A DNA stretch of 34,415 nt from a virus. Location of the stretch: positions 1 to 34,415 of IMG/VR virus record IMGVR_UViG_3300034418_007855; one strand, given 5' to 3'. Shown piece by piece: positions 26,583 to 33,463 of the stretch. The notes under the pieces were generated by a model. That model had not been told where the DNA came from and made no database searches. It saw only the letters and a list, made by a program, of their open reading frames with translations. Position numbers and translations under genes: made by a program. Numbering within the stretch: the first letter of the stretch is position 1; each line of letters opens with the position of its first letter.

Positions 26583-27077
26583 ATGGCATTTATAAAACCT
26601 AAAGGTATTATCGTACACTCAATGGCGGAATATTTAAAAATGCCTGAGGGTCCAATGGGAGCGCATGACTTTTTAAAGTCTGTAAATTTATCAGTACATG
26701 GTTTCATTCACCCAAATGGAACTTACGAAAAAATGATTGAAACACCTAATAAAGCTGCACATGCTGGTAAATCTAAATGGGGTGATTTAGAAATGTTAAA
26801 CGGGCATTTTCTAGGTTTTGAACTATTAGTGCCAGGTGAACATGACTTCGGTACATTCTCAAAAGCTATTGAAACAGCTGATACTTATACTCAGGCTCAA
26901 TTTGACAAGGCTGTTGAGGTATGCCAATGGTGGATTAAAGAATATAATATTCCTGTAGAAAACGTAGTTAGACACTCAGACTGTTCTGGTGACGACGTAA
27001 GAGGTAAAGGTCAAGGCAAAACAGATCCAGGCTCTGCGTTTGATTGGGATGCTTTTAAAAAAGCTTTAGTAGCATAA
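26583..27077 (+). CDS. Endolysin, N-acetylmuramoyl-L-alanine amidase (Amidase_2)
   Basis: A 164-residue single-domain protein that would cut the amide bond between N-acetylmuramic acid and the stem peptide at lysis. Zinc ligands are visible: His12 (IIVHSM), His131 (VRHSDCSG) and Asp148 (GKTDPGSAFDW), the typical Amidase_2/T7 lysozyme-type arrangement with the late KTDPG motif. There is no signal peptide, so it needs a holin, which lies directly upstream. The ATG at 26583 is preferred because it is one base after the holin stop; a longer frame starting at 26529 would add an unrelated basic stretch lying inside the holin gene. No wall-binding domain is present. Confidence 0.9.
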   Translation: MAFIKPKGIIVHSMAEYLKMPEGPMGAHDFLKSVNLSVHGFIHPNGTYEKMIETPNKAAHAGKSKWGDLEMLNGHFLGFELLVPGEHDFGTFSKAIETADTYTQAQFDKAVEVCQWWIKEYNIPVENVVRHSDCSGDDVRGKGQGKTDPGSAFDWDAFKKALVA

Positions 27078-27080
27078 AAT

Positions 27081-27419
27081 ATGAATAGAGCAAGTATTAT
27101 ATTGCTCTGTATTACGACTTTAGTTATATTTTTTATTTTAAAAGAACAACCTAAGCTTGATATACAGAAGTATGAGGATCAGATCAATATGCTTCAATCT
27201 GAAATAAATCTATTAGAAACAGCTAATGATAGCTTAATAGTTAAAGCTGCTATTTTAAGTGAAAAAGTAACTGAGTATGATAATACTATAGAACAACTTA
27301 ATAATAAAATAGATGTTATACAAGATGAAACTAAAAAGAAACTTGATTCTATTGATCGTTACAACAATGATCAGCTTCAAAAGTTTTTCGCAAATAGATA
27401 CAAAGATACTATTAAGTGA
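27081..27419 (+). CDS. i-spanin-like membrane coiled-coil protein
   Basis: A 112-residue protein with an N-terminal membrane anchor (residues 4-20, ASIILLCITTLVIFFIL) followed by a long predicted coiled coil (about 28-105, Leu/Ile-spaced with many Asn, Asp, Glu and Lys). This is the layout of an inner-membrane spanin (Rz type), which joins inner and outer membranes at the last step of lysis in Gram-negative hosts. It starts three bases after the endolysin stop. Its last 95 bases overlap the next gene, which carries a signal peptide in another frame, recalling Rz/Rz1. The function is inferred from topology and context. Confidence 0.65.
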   Translation: MNRASIILLCITTLVIFFILKEQPKLDIQKYEDQINMLQSEINLLETANDSLIVKAAILSEKVTEYDNTIEQLNNKIDVIQDETKKKLDSIDRYNNDQLQKFFANRYKDTIK

Positions 27420-27735
27420 AAACGTAGCTAGACTTGTCGTAAAAGATCTAGTAACATACGATGGTCTTCTTGTACAGTATGATGTAACAAGGCAGCAAAT
27501 AAAAACCCTTGAAGATAAATCATTGACGCTACAAGAGGTTATTGAAAACTTAAGATCACAGATAGAAAATAGAAACCAAGTTATAAAGCAAAAAGACGAG
27601 CAAATACTAAACTACCAGTCAATATCTGATGATCTTAAAAAAGCTTTGAAAAAAGAAAGAAGAACTAAAAAGCTTTATAAAATAGGTTCGGCTATAGGCG
27701 TTTCACTGCTACTATCAAATATATTAACCAAATAA
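27325..27735 (+). CDS. Secreted/anchored coiled-coil protein, possible spanin partner
   Basis: A 136-residue protein starting at ATG 27325 inside the i-spanin-like gene in another frame. It has a Sec signal (MKLKRNLILLIVTTMISFKS, followed by FSQ), a helical coiled-coil middle (about 45-110) and a short C-terminal hydrophobic stretch (IGSAIGVSLLLSNIL). There is no lipobox Cys, so it is not a classical outer-membrane lipoprotein o-spanin. Signal or anchor at one end and a membrane stretch at the other could also make it a one-protein spanin. An upstream in-frame ATG at 27313 is possible but adds nothing useful. It is the last gene before the convergent terminator. Confidence 0.6.
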   Translation: MKLKRNLILLIVTTMISFKSFSQIDTKILLSENVARLVVKDLVTYDGLLVQYDVTRQQIKTLEDKSLTLQEVIENLRSQIENRNQVIKQKDEQILNYQSISDDLKKALKKERRTKKLYKIGSAIGVSLLLSNILTK

Positions 27736-27736
27736 A

Positions 27737-27769
27737 AAAGGGAGATCGAAAGATCCCCCTTTATTTTTT
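27737..27769. terminator. Bidirectional hairpin terminator between convergent units
   Basis: AAAGGG (27737-27742) and GATC (27744-27747) pair with GATC (27752-27755) and CCCTTT (27757-27762) around a GAAA tetraloop, with one A/C mismatch. Six T follow on the + strand (27764-27769), and an A run before the stem (27734-27739) gives a U tract for - strand transcripts. It begins right after the last + strand gene, and its T tract overlaps the nrdA stop codon. Confidence 0.85.
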
Positions 27770-29537
27770 ATCCGTCACACGATAAGCAATCCGGATCCAT
27801 TGCCTTTGTAGCAATATCTCCCCTTAACACCGATTCGGTTCGCATGTAATACAATGTTTTAATTCCTTTTTTCCAAGCTTCCAAATGAACTTGATTTATC
27901 CATTTAGGCGTAGCCACAGAAGGAAACGCGAGATTCAAAGAAACAGACTGATCAACATACTGCTGGCGAATACCAGCTTGGTTAACGAGCTCGAGCTGAT
28001 TTATCTCTTTGAATGTTTTAAATACATCTTTTATTGTATCAAATCCATACTTCTCAATATCTTCAGCAGACTCAGATAGCTTTACAAGTTTACCTTGTAC
28101 ATATCCGTAATCTTCAAGCTCTGCAATATCTTGAACAGATCCTTTATCTTCTAGTATCTTGTTCCAAGTTTCAATGGTATTAATACCTATCTTTTTGAAG
28201 ACTTTTTCTAACTCTTTATTTTTTCTAATAAATGTTCCTTTAGCAGACTGCTCCGTGAACACGTTCGCAGCCCAAGGTTCTATACCCGGCGATACGTTTC
28301 CAGAAAGTTTTGAATTAGATACCGTGGGTGCAATAGCTCTAAGGTGTGTATTTCTAAACCCTGTATCCCTACACCATAATGGTTCTCCATATACCTCAGC
28401 AAGGTCACGGGAAGCTCTCTCTGATTCAATTTTAAGTTGACTAAAAACGCGTCTTGTTTCAAACTGTGCCTGCATACCCTCAAATGGTATTCCTTTTTGC
28501 TGTAAATAAGTGTGCCATCCCAAAACTCCCAAACCAAGAGCCCTTCCTTTTTCGGCACTACGCACACTATTTTCAAAACCTTTAAGCCCTTTCGCCCGCT
28601 GAATAAACTCTTCAAGTACGCCATCCAAAAACCAAATACTGTGGTATATAAGGTTAGTGTCTTTCCATTCATCATATTTAGCTATATTAACTGAACTAAG
28701 ACAACATACAAAACTATGGTTTTCATCTGTATGTAATGTTATCTCAGAACATATATTTGTCATATGAACTTTAAGTCCGTTGTCTTTGTATGCTCTTGGA
28801 TTACTTTTATTTGTATTTCCTTTAAAAAGGATATAAGGTTCTCCAGTTGCTTTACGTTTTTGTAATAGCTTTCCCCATCGCGTCCTAGCATCAATATCTC
28901 CTTGTTCAAGTCTTCGCATAAACTTATCACCGACCACAGCGCACTGGTGGAGATTGAGCGACTGTCTATTAACGTCACCTTTTGGCTCTCTAATCTCAAG
29001 CCAGTCCAAGAAATCGGGGTGGTCAATATTGATATTAACTGATGCTGCTCCTCGTCGGACAGATCCTTGATTAGTGGCAAGTATAGTTGAATCGTAAATC
29101 TTGCAAAACGGCACCACTCCGTCAGATGTTCCATTGTTTGTTATTTTAGCTCCGGCAGGACGAATCATATTGATGCCTATACCAACTCCCCCACCGTGTT
29201 TAGCTAGTAGCATCATTTCTAAGTTTTTAGCACCAATCTCTTGAATACTATCGCCCACATCAATACCAAAGCATGATATAGGTAATCCTCGATCAGTACC
29301 TGTATTTGAAAGAACTGGCGAAGCTAGATTTAGCCAACCCTTCCATATATAGTCAAAAAATACTTCAGCAAGTTCCGGTTTGTACAACCTTCTAGCAACA
29401 GTTGACGCAACTCGCATATATGCATCTCTTGGGGTTTCCCATGGTAACAAATAACCTCCTATTATCGTTTTTTTATATACATCGGTATCACCCCAAACAG
29501 GATAATCCTCTCCTTTAATCCAATCGTTATTCCACAT
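27768..29537 (-). CDS. nrdA: Ribonucleotide reductase class I, large (alpha) subunit
   Basis: A 589-residue catalytic subunit that reduces ribonucleoside diphosphates to deoxyribonucleotides. Visible catalytic residues: Cys89 (LPISCFG) and Cys278 (VCCLSSVN) as the active-site redox pair, Asn261/Cys263/Glu265 (TNICSEI) as the radical-site triad, the Tyr563/Tyr564 radical-transfer pair (TLYYMRT) and the C-terminal Cys584/Cys587 (CLSC) for re-reduction. The first redox Cys lies far nearer the start than in E. coli NrdA (Cys225), so the N-terminal ATP cone is absent and overall dATP inhibition is probably lost. I chose ATG 29537, four bases after the nrdB stop; in-frame ATGs at 29555 and 29573 are alternatives. 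It is the last gene of the - strand operon. Confidence 0.93.
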   Translation of the reverse strand: MWNNDWIKGEDYPVWGDTDVYKKTIIGGYLLPWETPRDAYMRVASTVARRLYKPELAEVFFDYIWKGWLNLASPVLSNTGTDRGLPISCFGIDVGDSIQEIGAKNLEMMLLAKHGGGVGIGINMIRPAGAKITNNGTSDGVVPFCKIYDSTILATNQGSVRRGAASVNINIDHPDFLDWLEIREPKGDVNRQSLNLHQCAVVGDKFMRRLEQGDIDARTRWGKLLQKRKATGEPYILFKGNTNKSNPRAYKDNGLKVHMTNICSEITLHTDENHSFVCCLSSVNIAKYDEWKDTNLIYHSIWFLDGVLEEFIQRAKGLKGFENSVRSAEKGRALGLGVLGWHTYLQQKGIPFEGMQAQFETRRVFSQLKIESERASRDLAEVYGEPLWCRDTGFRNTHLRAIAPTVSNSKLSGNVSPGIEPWAANVFTEQSAKGTFIRKNKELEKVFKKIGINTIETWNKILEDKGSVQDIAELEDYGYVQGKLVKLSESAEDIEKYGFDTIKDVFKTFKEINQLELVNQAGIRQQYVDQSVSLNLAFPSVATPKWINQVHLEAWKKGIKTLYYMRTESVLRGDIATKAMDPDCLSCDG

Positions 29538-29541
29538 ATTT

Positions 29542-30510
29542 TTAAAATAAATCATCCCAGTCTTCTCCTTCATTTGCTTTAGAATAATCTGTAGGTCTAA
29601 TAGCAAAAAAGTCAGTATGTGTTACTCCTCCAGTTAAATGATAAAACCACTCAAGATTGTCTGCTGCTTTTGAATCGTAATCAAAATATGAGCCAAGACC
29701 ATTGTAGCCTAATTCAACTAATTTTTCATTTAAACGCTTTTTAATAAATTGTTTTAGATCGTATGCTTTTAGGTTTTCGATATCACCCATTTCAAACATC
29801 TTATCTATATAATTCATTTCAGCATCGTGCATAGTTTCAGCAGCCTTTACTACATCGTCATAACATTTAGTTAAAAGTGTAGGATCTTCTTCGCACATGT
29901 GTCTAAATAATTGGCAACCCATTTTACTGTGTAAGCTTTCGTCTCTCACACTCCATTTCATTTGTTGACCAATACCTTTAAGAAGATTACGAAGCTGAAA
30001 ACTATATAACACGGCAAACGCACTATATAAAGAAACACCTTCTGCAAACGCAGAAAATATAGCTAAACTTTTACCAATACCAACACGGTCGTTGTCTTCA
30101 CATGCTACAAGGTTTTCAAATCTTTCCATTGTTGCTGGATCATGTAAGAAAGCCTCAAAGTCATCAAGCCCTAGTGTTTCGTTTAAGTATGAGTAAGCTA
30201 CAGCATGAATAGTTTCTTGACTACCAAACATCATAGCCATTTGTTGTATTTCGTGTTTAGGAAACCAACTAACTACATTTTGTGTCCAGTAATCAGATAC
30301 CGCACACTCTGTCTGCGCAAAACCAAGCAGTATATTACCGACTAAATTCTTTTCAGATTTATTTAATTTTTCGTTCCAGTCTTTAACATCACCAGACATT
30401 GGTATCTCAGTATGCAACCAAAATGCTTGTGCTTGTTTTAGCCAACCTTCTGTATAATAAACTGGATACTCAAAAGGTTTATAGGCTACGCGTTCATCAA
30501 ATAATCCCAT
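29542..30510 (-). CDS. nrdB: Ribonucleotide reductase class I, small (beta) subunit
   Basis: A 322-residue subunit that holds the diiron-tyrosyl radical used by NrdA. The expected metal ligands are present: Asp44 (VKDW), Glu99 and His102 (QETIHAVAY), Glu157 (AEGVSLYS), Glu191 and His194 (RDESLHSK). The radical Tyr is conserved as Tyr106, spaced from Glu99 and His102 exactly as Tyr122 is in E. coli R2, so this is a normal tyrosyl-radical enzyme and not a Tyr-less variant. The C-terminus is acidic (NEGEDWDDLF), as needed for docking to NrdA. The start is two bases after the preceding small gene, and nrdA follows at once, so the two subunits should be made together. Confidence 0.95.
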   Translation of the reverse strand: MGLFDERVAYKPFEYPVYYTEGWLKQAQAFWLHTEIPMSGDVKDWNEKLNKSEKNLVGNILLGFAQTECAVSDYWTQNVVSWFPKHEIQQMAMMFGSQETIHAVAYSYLNETLGLDDFEAFLHDPATMERFENLVACEDNDRVGIGKSLAIFSAFAEGVSLYSAFAVLYSFQLRNLLKGIGQQMKWSVRDESLHSKMGCQLFRHMCEEDPTLLTKCYDDVVKAAETMHDAEMNYIDKMFEMGDIENLKAYDLKQFIKKRLNEKLVELGYNGLGSYFDYDSKAADNLEWFYHLTGGVTHTDFFAIRPTDYSKANEGEDWDDLF

Positions 30511-30512
30511 AT

Positions 30513-30674
30513 TTATTTTTCAATAATTAAAGCGATATCTACAAATGGTAAATAGAAAACCCAGGTATCATACTCTGGCTCTTCATAAACTCTAGATCCA
30601 AATAATATACCTGGATAAAAGCCTATACTAATCTCCCATTCTCTACCTCCCTTGTCCTCTGTATCTTTTGACAT
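30513..30674 (-). CDS. Small conserved phage protein of unknown function
   Basis: A 53-residue protein beginning MSKDTEDKGGREWEISIGFY and continuing PGILFGSRVYEEPEYDTWVF, then YLPFVDIALIIEK. The pattern WEI-x-I-GFYPGILFG-x-R-x-Y followed by YLPFVD is one I recognise from small unnamed proteins in marine phages and cyanophages, so it is probably a real conserved gene. It has aromatic and aliphatic strands but no convincing membrane helix. It overlaps the preceding small gene by 32 bases and ends two bases before nrdB, so it is embedded in the nucleotide-metabolism operon. The function is unknown. Confidence 0.75.
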   Translation of the reverse strand: MSKDTEDKGGREWEISIGFYPGILFGSRVYEEPEYDTWVFYLPFVDIALIIEK

Positions 30675-30786
30675 AATTTTTGCTTGTTTTAAGTTTGCTT
30701 GATTTAGTTTTTGCGTTTATATTTTTTCTTCTTTTTTTAGGCTTAGGTATAAACACGACCAGATTTGCCTTTTTTGCTTTAACCAT
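30643..30786 (-). CDS. Small basic protein of unknown function
   Basis: A 47-residue, strongly Lys/Arg-rich protein (MVKAKKANLVVFIPKPKKRR at the start, ending YVKRYRGQGR). It contains no acidic residue, so it would bind nucleic acid or an acidic partner. The combination of a KAKKAN-x-VV start, PKPKK and a terminal RGQGR/RQGR-like end matches a tiny protein I have seen in marine phage genomes. It overlaps the gene before it by eight bases and the gene after it by 32 bases, in different frames. Codon use is AAA/AGA-rich like its neighbours. The function is not known. Confidence 0.65.
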   Translation of the reverse strand: MVKAKKANLVVFIPKPKKRRKNINAKTKSSKLKTSKNYVKRYRGQGR

Positions 30787-30952
30787 ACACTTTTATGTTA
30801 TAATAATTTTGAACTTCAACTAACTCTTTAAATTTTAAATAGCCTTTTTGATCAATAGAAGACTTAATAAACTTGTCTATTTGTCTTCCTACATAACGAA
30901 GTTTAGCTACTTGTTTTTCGCGTTGAGGATTAGCTCTATTACTCTGTGACAT
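30779..30952 (-). CDS. Small helical protein of unknown function
   Basis: A 57-residue protein (MSQSNRANPQREKQVAKLRY, ending QNYYNIKVYG). It is rich in Lys, Arg and Gln in its first half with a helical centre (VGRQIDKFIKSSIDQKGYLK), no membrane segment and no signal. It starts inside the 3' end of the resolvase gene (46-base overlap, other frame) and its end overlaps the next small gene by eight bases. The full-length open frame filling an otherwise empty stretch, plus the tight overlaps on both sides, support a true gene. Function unknown; a small DNA-binding or regulatory protein is possible. Confidence 0.55.
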   Translation of the reverse strand: MSQSNRANPQREKQVAKLRYVGRQIDKFIKSSIDQKGYLKFKELVEVQNYYNIKVYG

Positions 30953-31359
30953 TCGTCTTGATTTTGTGGTTTGTACAATGTAATATTCGGCATATTTTCT
31001 TGTATATACCTTTTAAATAACTTCCAACGCATAGGAAAAGATTCGTTAGCACGCCCTTTACACTCAATAATAAAGCCATCGCCAACAAAGTCTGGAGTGT
31101 ACTTAACAGGAAGTACACGCTTATTACCGCGATTAGCAAAATCACCTTTACCATTTGACTGCCTTTCATAGCATTTAGACGTAAAATCAAAACCGTTAAG
31201 TAGCGTGTAAGTTTCACCTTCGTATTGTGCGTTTATTTTTGCTGCTTTCAAAGCCATGTACATGTGCCTTTCAAGGCCAGATGCAAAATTAATTCCATCA
31301 TATTTTATCTTTTTAGCTTGTACAGGACCTTTTTTTCTTTGTCTCACTCGTTTCCCCAT
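30907..31359 (-). CDS. T7 endonuclease I-like Holliday junction resolvase
   Basis: A 150-residue PD-(D/E)XK nuclease. The catalytic set matches T7 gp3: Glu30 (FASGLER), Asp90 (KYTPDFVGDG), Glu99 and Lys101 (IIECKGR). The N-terminus is very basic (MGKRVRQRKKGPVQAKKIKY), as expected for DNA binding. T7 endonuclease I resolves branched recombination and replication intermediates before packaging and helps break down host DNA. A DUF1064-type phage nuclease is a close alternative because it shares the motifs. The start overlaps the upstream gene by 16 bases. Motif recognition is firm; substrate choice is inferred from the family. Confidence 0.82.
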   Translation of the reverse strand: MGKRVRQRKKGPVQAKKIKYDGINFASGLERHMYMALKAAKINAQYEGETYTLLNGFDFTSKCYERQSNGKGDFANRGNKRVLPVKYTPDFVGDGFIIECKGRANESFPMRWKLFKRYIQENMPNITLYKPQNQDECHRVIELILNAKNK

Positions 31360-31733
31360 ATTTTGTCATTATCTAGCATATATCCATCATGACTTTCATC
31401 ATAATGCAATCCATCATTTCCATTCTGACCTATAATATCCATACGTTCGTCGTCTTCTTCAAAAGCGTGATTTGAACAAGGGTTGCTGCGTCTTATAATT
31501 TCTTCTTGCCCAAGCTCCGTCAACTCTTCTCTTGCAGCTTGAATATATAAGATTGCATCCATAAGTTCTTCCTGTACATCATTTAAATAACCTAATAAAT
31601 CTTTTTTACCTGATGTACGTTCGTCGTGTAACGTGCTTTTGTATTTTTTAAAACCAACATCAGAACGCTCGACAAATTTATCTACTACACGTTCTACAAC
31701 TGGGTCTCTAAAAGCTATTTCTTTTTTATTCAT
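31344..31733 (-). CDS. Alpha-helical phage protein, MazG-like possible
   Basis: A 129-residue protein. Residues about 9-70 (DPVVERVVDKFVERSDVGFK, then LLGYLNDVQEELMDAILYIQ) match a family widespread in phages and often noted as distantly like all-alpha NTP pyrophosphatases; EELMDA supplies an ExxxD-like acidic helix, but the full MazG motif is not present. The C-terminal 55 residues are acidic and His/Asn/Asp-rich, probably disordered. Its start overlaps the stop of the MazG fusion gene by four bases (ATGA), which suggests coupled translation and perhaps joint work in nucleotide control. No enzymatic activity can be claimed. Confidence 0.6.
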   Translation of the reverse strand: MNKKEIAFRDPVVERVVDKFVERSDVGFKKYKSTLHDERTSGKKDLLGYLNDVQEELMDAILYIQAAREELTELGQEEIIRRSNPCSNHAFEEDDERMDIIGQNGNDGLHYDESHDGYMLDNDKIWGNE

Positions 31734-32569
31734 AATTGCTTTACAAATGTTCCGTTAGACATTTTACCTTTTCTACTTTTAATCACGTTATAAGCTGATG
31801 TGACACAATCCTCAATATCAACACCAACGAATACTGCAAGGTTAGTAAGCACAACAACCATATCGCCAATTGCATCAACGGCTTCTTCTTTGTTTTGTTT
31901 AAGTATAGCTTGAGCAAGCTCTCCGGCTTCTTCCATAAGTTTAACATACTGCGTTTTTTCATCTCCTTTGTCATATATACCACGTTCATCTGCCCATTGT
32001 CTGATTAATGGAAATATATCCCTCATCGACGGGCCAATAGTAGACTTATCCGGCATCGTTAGACCCCCTATAAGGGACTTTTCATCATTGAACTGATCCA
32101 TAAGAGTTCCCTGAATAAAAGCCTCATAAAAAGCCTTATTATATATGTAGCAACGATCTGGTGTATATTGTGATCTGAATATATTGCTTATTATCCAGCG
32201 ATTAGCTTCTTCTGTTAACTCAAAATGACCTAGATGCGTTGTCCAGGTATGACCTAAGTTTTCTTGTAAGAAAGCAGGAAGATCATCTATTGAAACAGGA
32301 AACGTCGTTGTTTGTTCTGTTGCATTTAATTTCATTTCTTTATTATTTAGATTTTTATATAGTTTACGATCTACTTTATAACCATACATCTGTTGAAGCT
32401 CTATTTCTTTAACTGAAACCTCATCTATATCTTCTGTTGTAAGAAGTATTTCATATTGGTTAGGTTTATATCCTTGCTGCTGCTCAACTCTCAACCTGGG
32501 GTTGGTTGTCACACCAACTTTCTGGCCTGGTATATGGTAAATATAATATTTTTTATTAGAGTCTGTCAT
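31730..32569 (-). CDS. GIY-YIG-like / MazG pyrophosphohydrolase fusion protein
   Basis: A 279-residue protein with three parts. Residues 5-70 look like a GIY-YIG domain: YYIYH (8-12), KVGVT (17-21), Arg25/Arg27 and Glu55/Glu57. Residues about 85-180 form a linker domain I do not recognise. Residues about 205-275 are a MazG-type all-alpha NTP pyrophosphohydrolase with EEAGE (213-217) and EAVDAIGD (229-236), the EExxE...ExxD magnesium site. MazG enzymes cut (d)NTPs to monophosphates. I chose ATG 32569 (MTDSNKKYYIYH); a longer TTG frame from 32617 lies inside the preceding gene. It overlaps the neighbours by 14 and 4 bases. The MazG call is firm; nuclease activity of the first domain is inferred. 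Confidence 0.75.
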   Translation of the reverse strand: MTDSNKKYYIYHIPGQKVGVTTNPRLRVEQQQGYKPNQYEILLTTEDIDEVSVKEIELQQMYGYKVDRKLYKNLNNKEMKLNATEQTTTFPVSIDDLPAFLQENLGHTWTTHLGHFELTEEANRWIISNIFRSQYTPDRCYIYNKAFYEAFIQGTLMDQFNDEKSLIGGLTMPDKSTIGPSMRDIFPLIRQWADERGIYDKGDEKTQYVKLMEEAGELAQAILKQNKEEAVDAIGDMVVVLTNLAVFVGVDIEDCVTSAYNVIKSRKGKMSNGTFVKQL

Positions 32570-33215
32570 TGTATAGGTGTAAATTGTTAACAAAGTGATA
32601 GTATTGACCAACGTCAATAGACAGCCTCTGAGCTACAAGTTGTTGTAGCTTTGAAAAGCAATACTGGTCATTAGGAAAACCGTACCATAAATCATTGGAA
32701 CGCATCATAACGGACATGTAGAGTTTATTGTCCATTATATAAAAATTCACGGCATAAGTACAGGGCGTATCAAAAGCATAATCAATATTTTCTTTGGCAT
32801 CATAGATGCTTATAGAGGCTTGCCGTGTTTGCGGATCGCGTTCAAGAAGATTAATTACATATTCAAGTTGATTATTACGTCTCCATTGTGATCCGTAATT
32901 AGAATTTACGCGCCCATTTTCGTCAGCCATACGCTGCCAAATAGCTGGCACTTTTCCGTATATTTCACCAAGAGTAGAAAGCCTATTGTCACCCGATAAA
33001 TACCACTTCCATTCAGCGTCAGCATACTTTTGGTTCCAAGGTCTATTGCGATGATAAACAACATTGTCCAATGGATTTTCAATCCAAAAACCTATATTAA
33101 ATAAAGCTTTTGTGTTTTGAAATTCAATACCGCTGTGTTTAATAATTTCAAGCCAGTATTCAAACGCGTGAGTTGCATTTTCAAAGTTCGTCCTCAGGTC
33201 TATATTTGTTTGCAT
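32556..33215 (-). CDS. Thymidylate synthase-family enzyme, possibly dCMP hydroxymethylase
   Basis: A 219-residue protein of the thymidylate synthase/dCMP hydroxymethylase family, which transfers a one-carbon unit from methylene-tetrahydrofolate to C5 of a pyrimidine nucleotide. Visible: YGSQWR (equivalent of E. coli YGKQWR), catalytic Cys152 in DTPCT, Arg172-Ser173-Asn174-Asp175 of the phosphate site, and HLY at 213-215. The position of the uracil-reading Asn (E. coli Asn177, in GLPFN) aligns with Asp183 in GFPND; T4 dCMP hydroxymethylase also has Asp there. dCMP is therefore a plausible substrate. The chain is shorter than bacterial ThyA (264). I chose ATG 33215; the longer frame starts at a TTG. 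It overlaps the upstream gene by 35 bases. Confidence 0.78.
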   Translation of the reverse strand: MQTNIDLRTNFENATHAFEYWLEIIKHSGIEFQNTKALFNIGFWIENPLDNVVYHRNRPWNQKYADAEWKWYLSGDNRLSTLGEIYGKVPAIWQRMADENGRVNSNYGSQWRRNNQLEYVINLLERDPQTRQASISIYDAKENIDYAFDTPCTYAVNFYIMDNKLYMSVMMRSNDLWYGFPNDQYCFSKLQQLVAQRLSIDVGQYYHFVNNLHLYNDRL

Positions 33216-33462
33216 AGTATAAATAAAATTCAAATATTTTTTTAATTACTTCGTCTCTGGTGTATTTTTCTGGAGACTTATGTATTTTCTCTTTGATTTT
33301 GATATTAATGTGCCATGGTCCATTTTCGTTACTGTCAGCATATATAATGATTTTATTGTCTGTACACCAGTACAATGCAAATCGTTCTTCTTTGTTTGGT
33401 TCGTATTCTCCATAATCGGGCGCTAATAAACTGCTAGTTGTCCAGTGTTTTTTCTTGGCCAT
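33181..33462 (-). CDS. Small unknown protein in the replication operon
   Basis: A 93-residue protein beginning MAKKKHWTTSSLLAPDYGEY. It is Lys/Glu/Tyr-rich with alternating beta segments (RFALYWCTDNKIIIYADSNE) and a C-terminal helix (VIKKIFEFYLYYANKYRPED). No signal peptide, membrane helix or known motif is visible. It starts one base after the stop of the primase-helicase and overlaps the TS-family gene, so it is translated within the replication/nucleotide operon. I cannot name a function; an accessory protein of the replisome or of nucleotide synthesis is only a contextual guess. Confidence 0.75.
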   Translation of the reverse strand: MAKKKHWTTSSLLAPDYGEYEPNKEERFALYWCTDNKIIIYADSNENGPWHINIKIKEKIHKSPEKYTRDEVIKKIFEFYLYYANKYRPEDEL

Positions 33463-33463
33463 A

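Noticed and set aside
28280-28675. A 131-codon frame overlapping nrdA on the same strand
   Set aside because: nrdA is certain here with catalytic residues in frame, and the alternative product has no recognisable features.
29538-29606. Longer N-terminus for NrdA
   Set aside because: The extension is an out-of-frame reading of the nrdB 3' end (Lys/Leu-rich); ATG 29537 comes just after the nrdB stop. The ATG at 29555 cannot be excluded.
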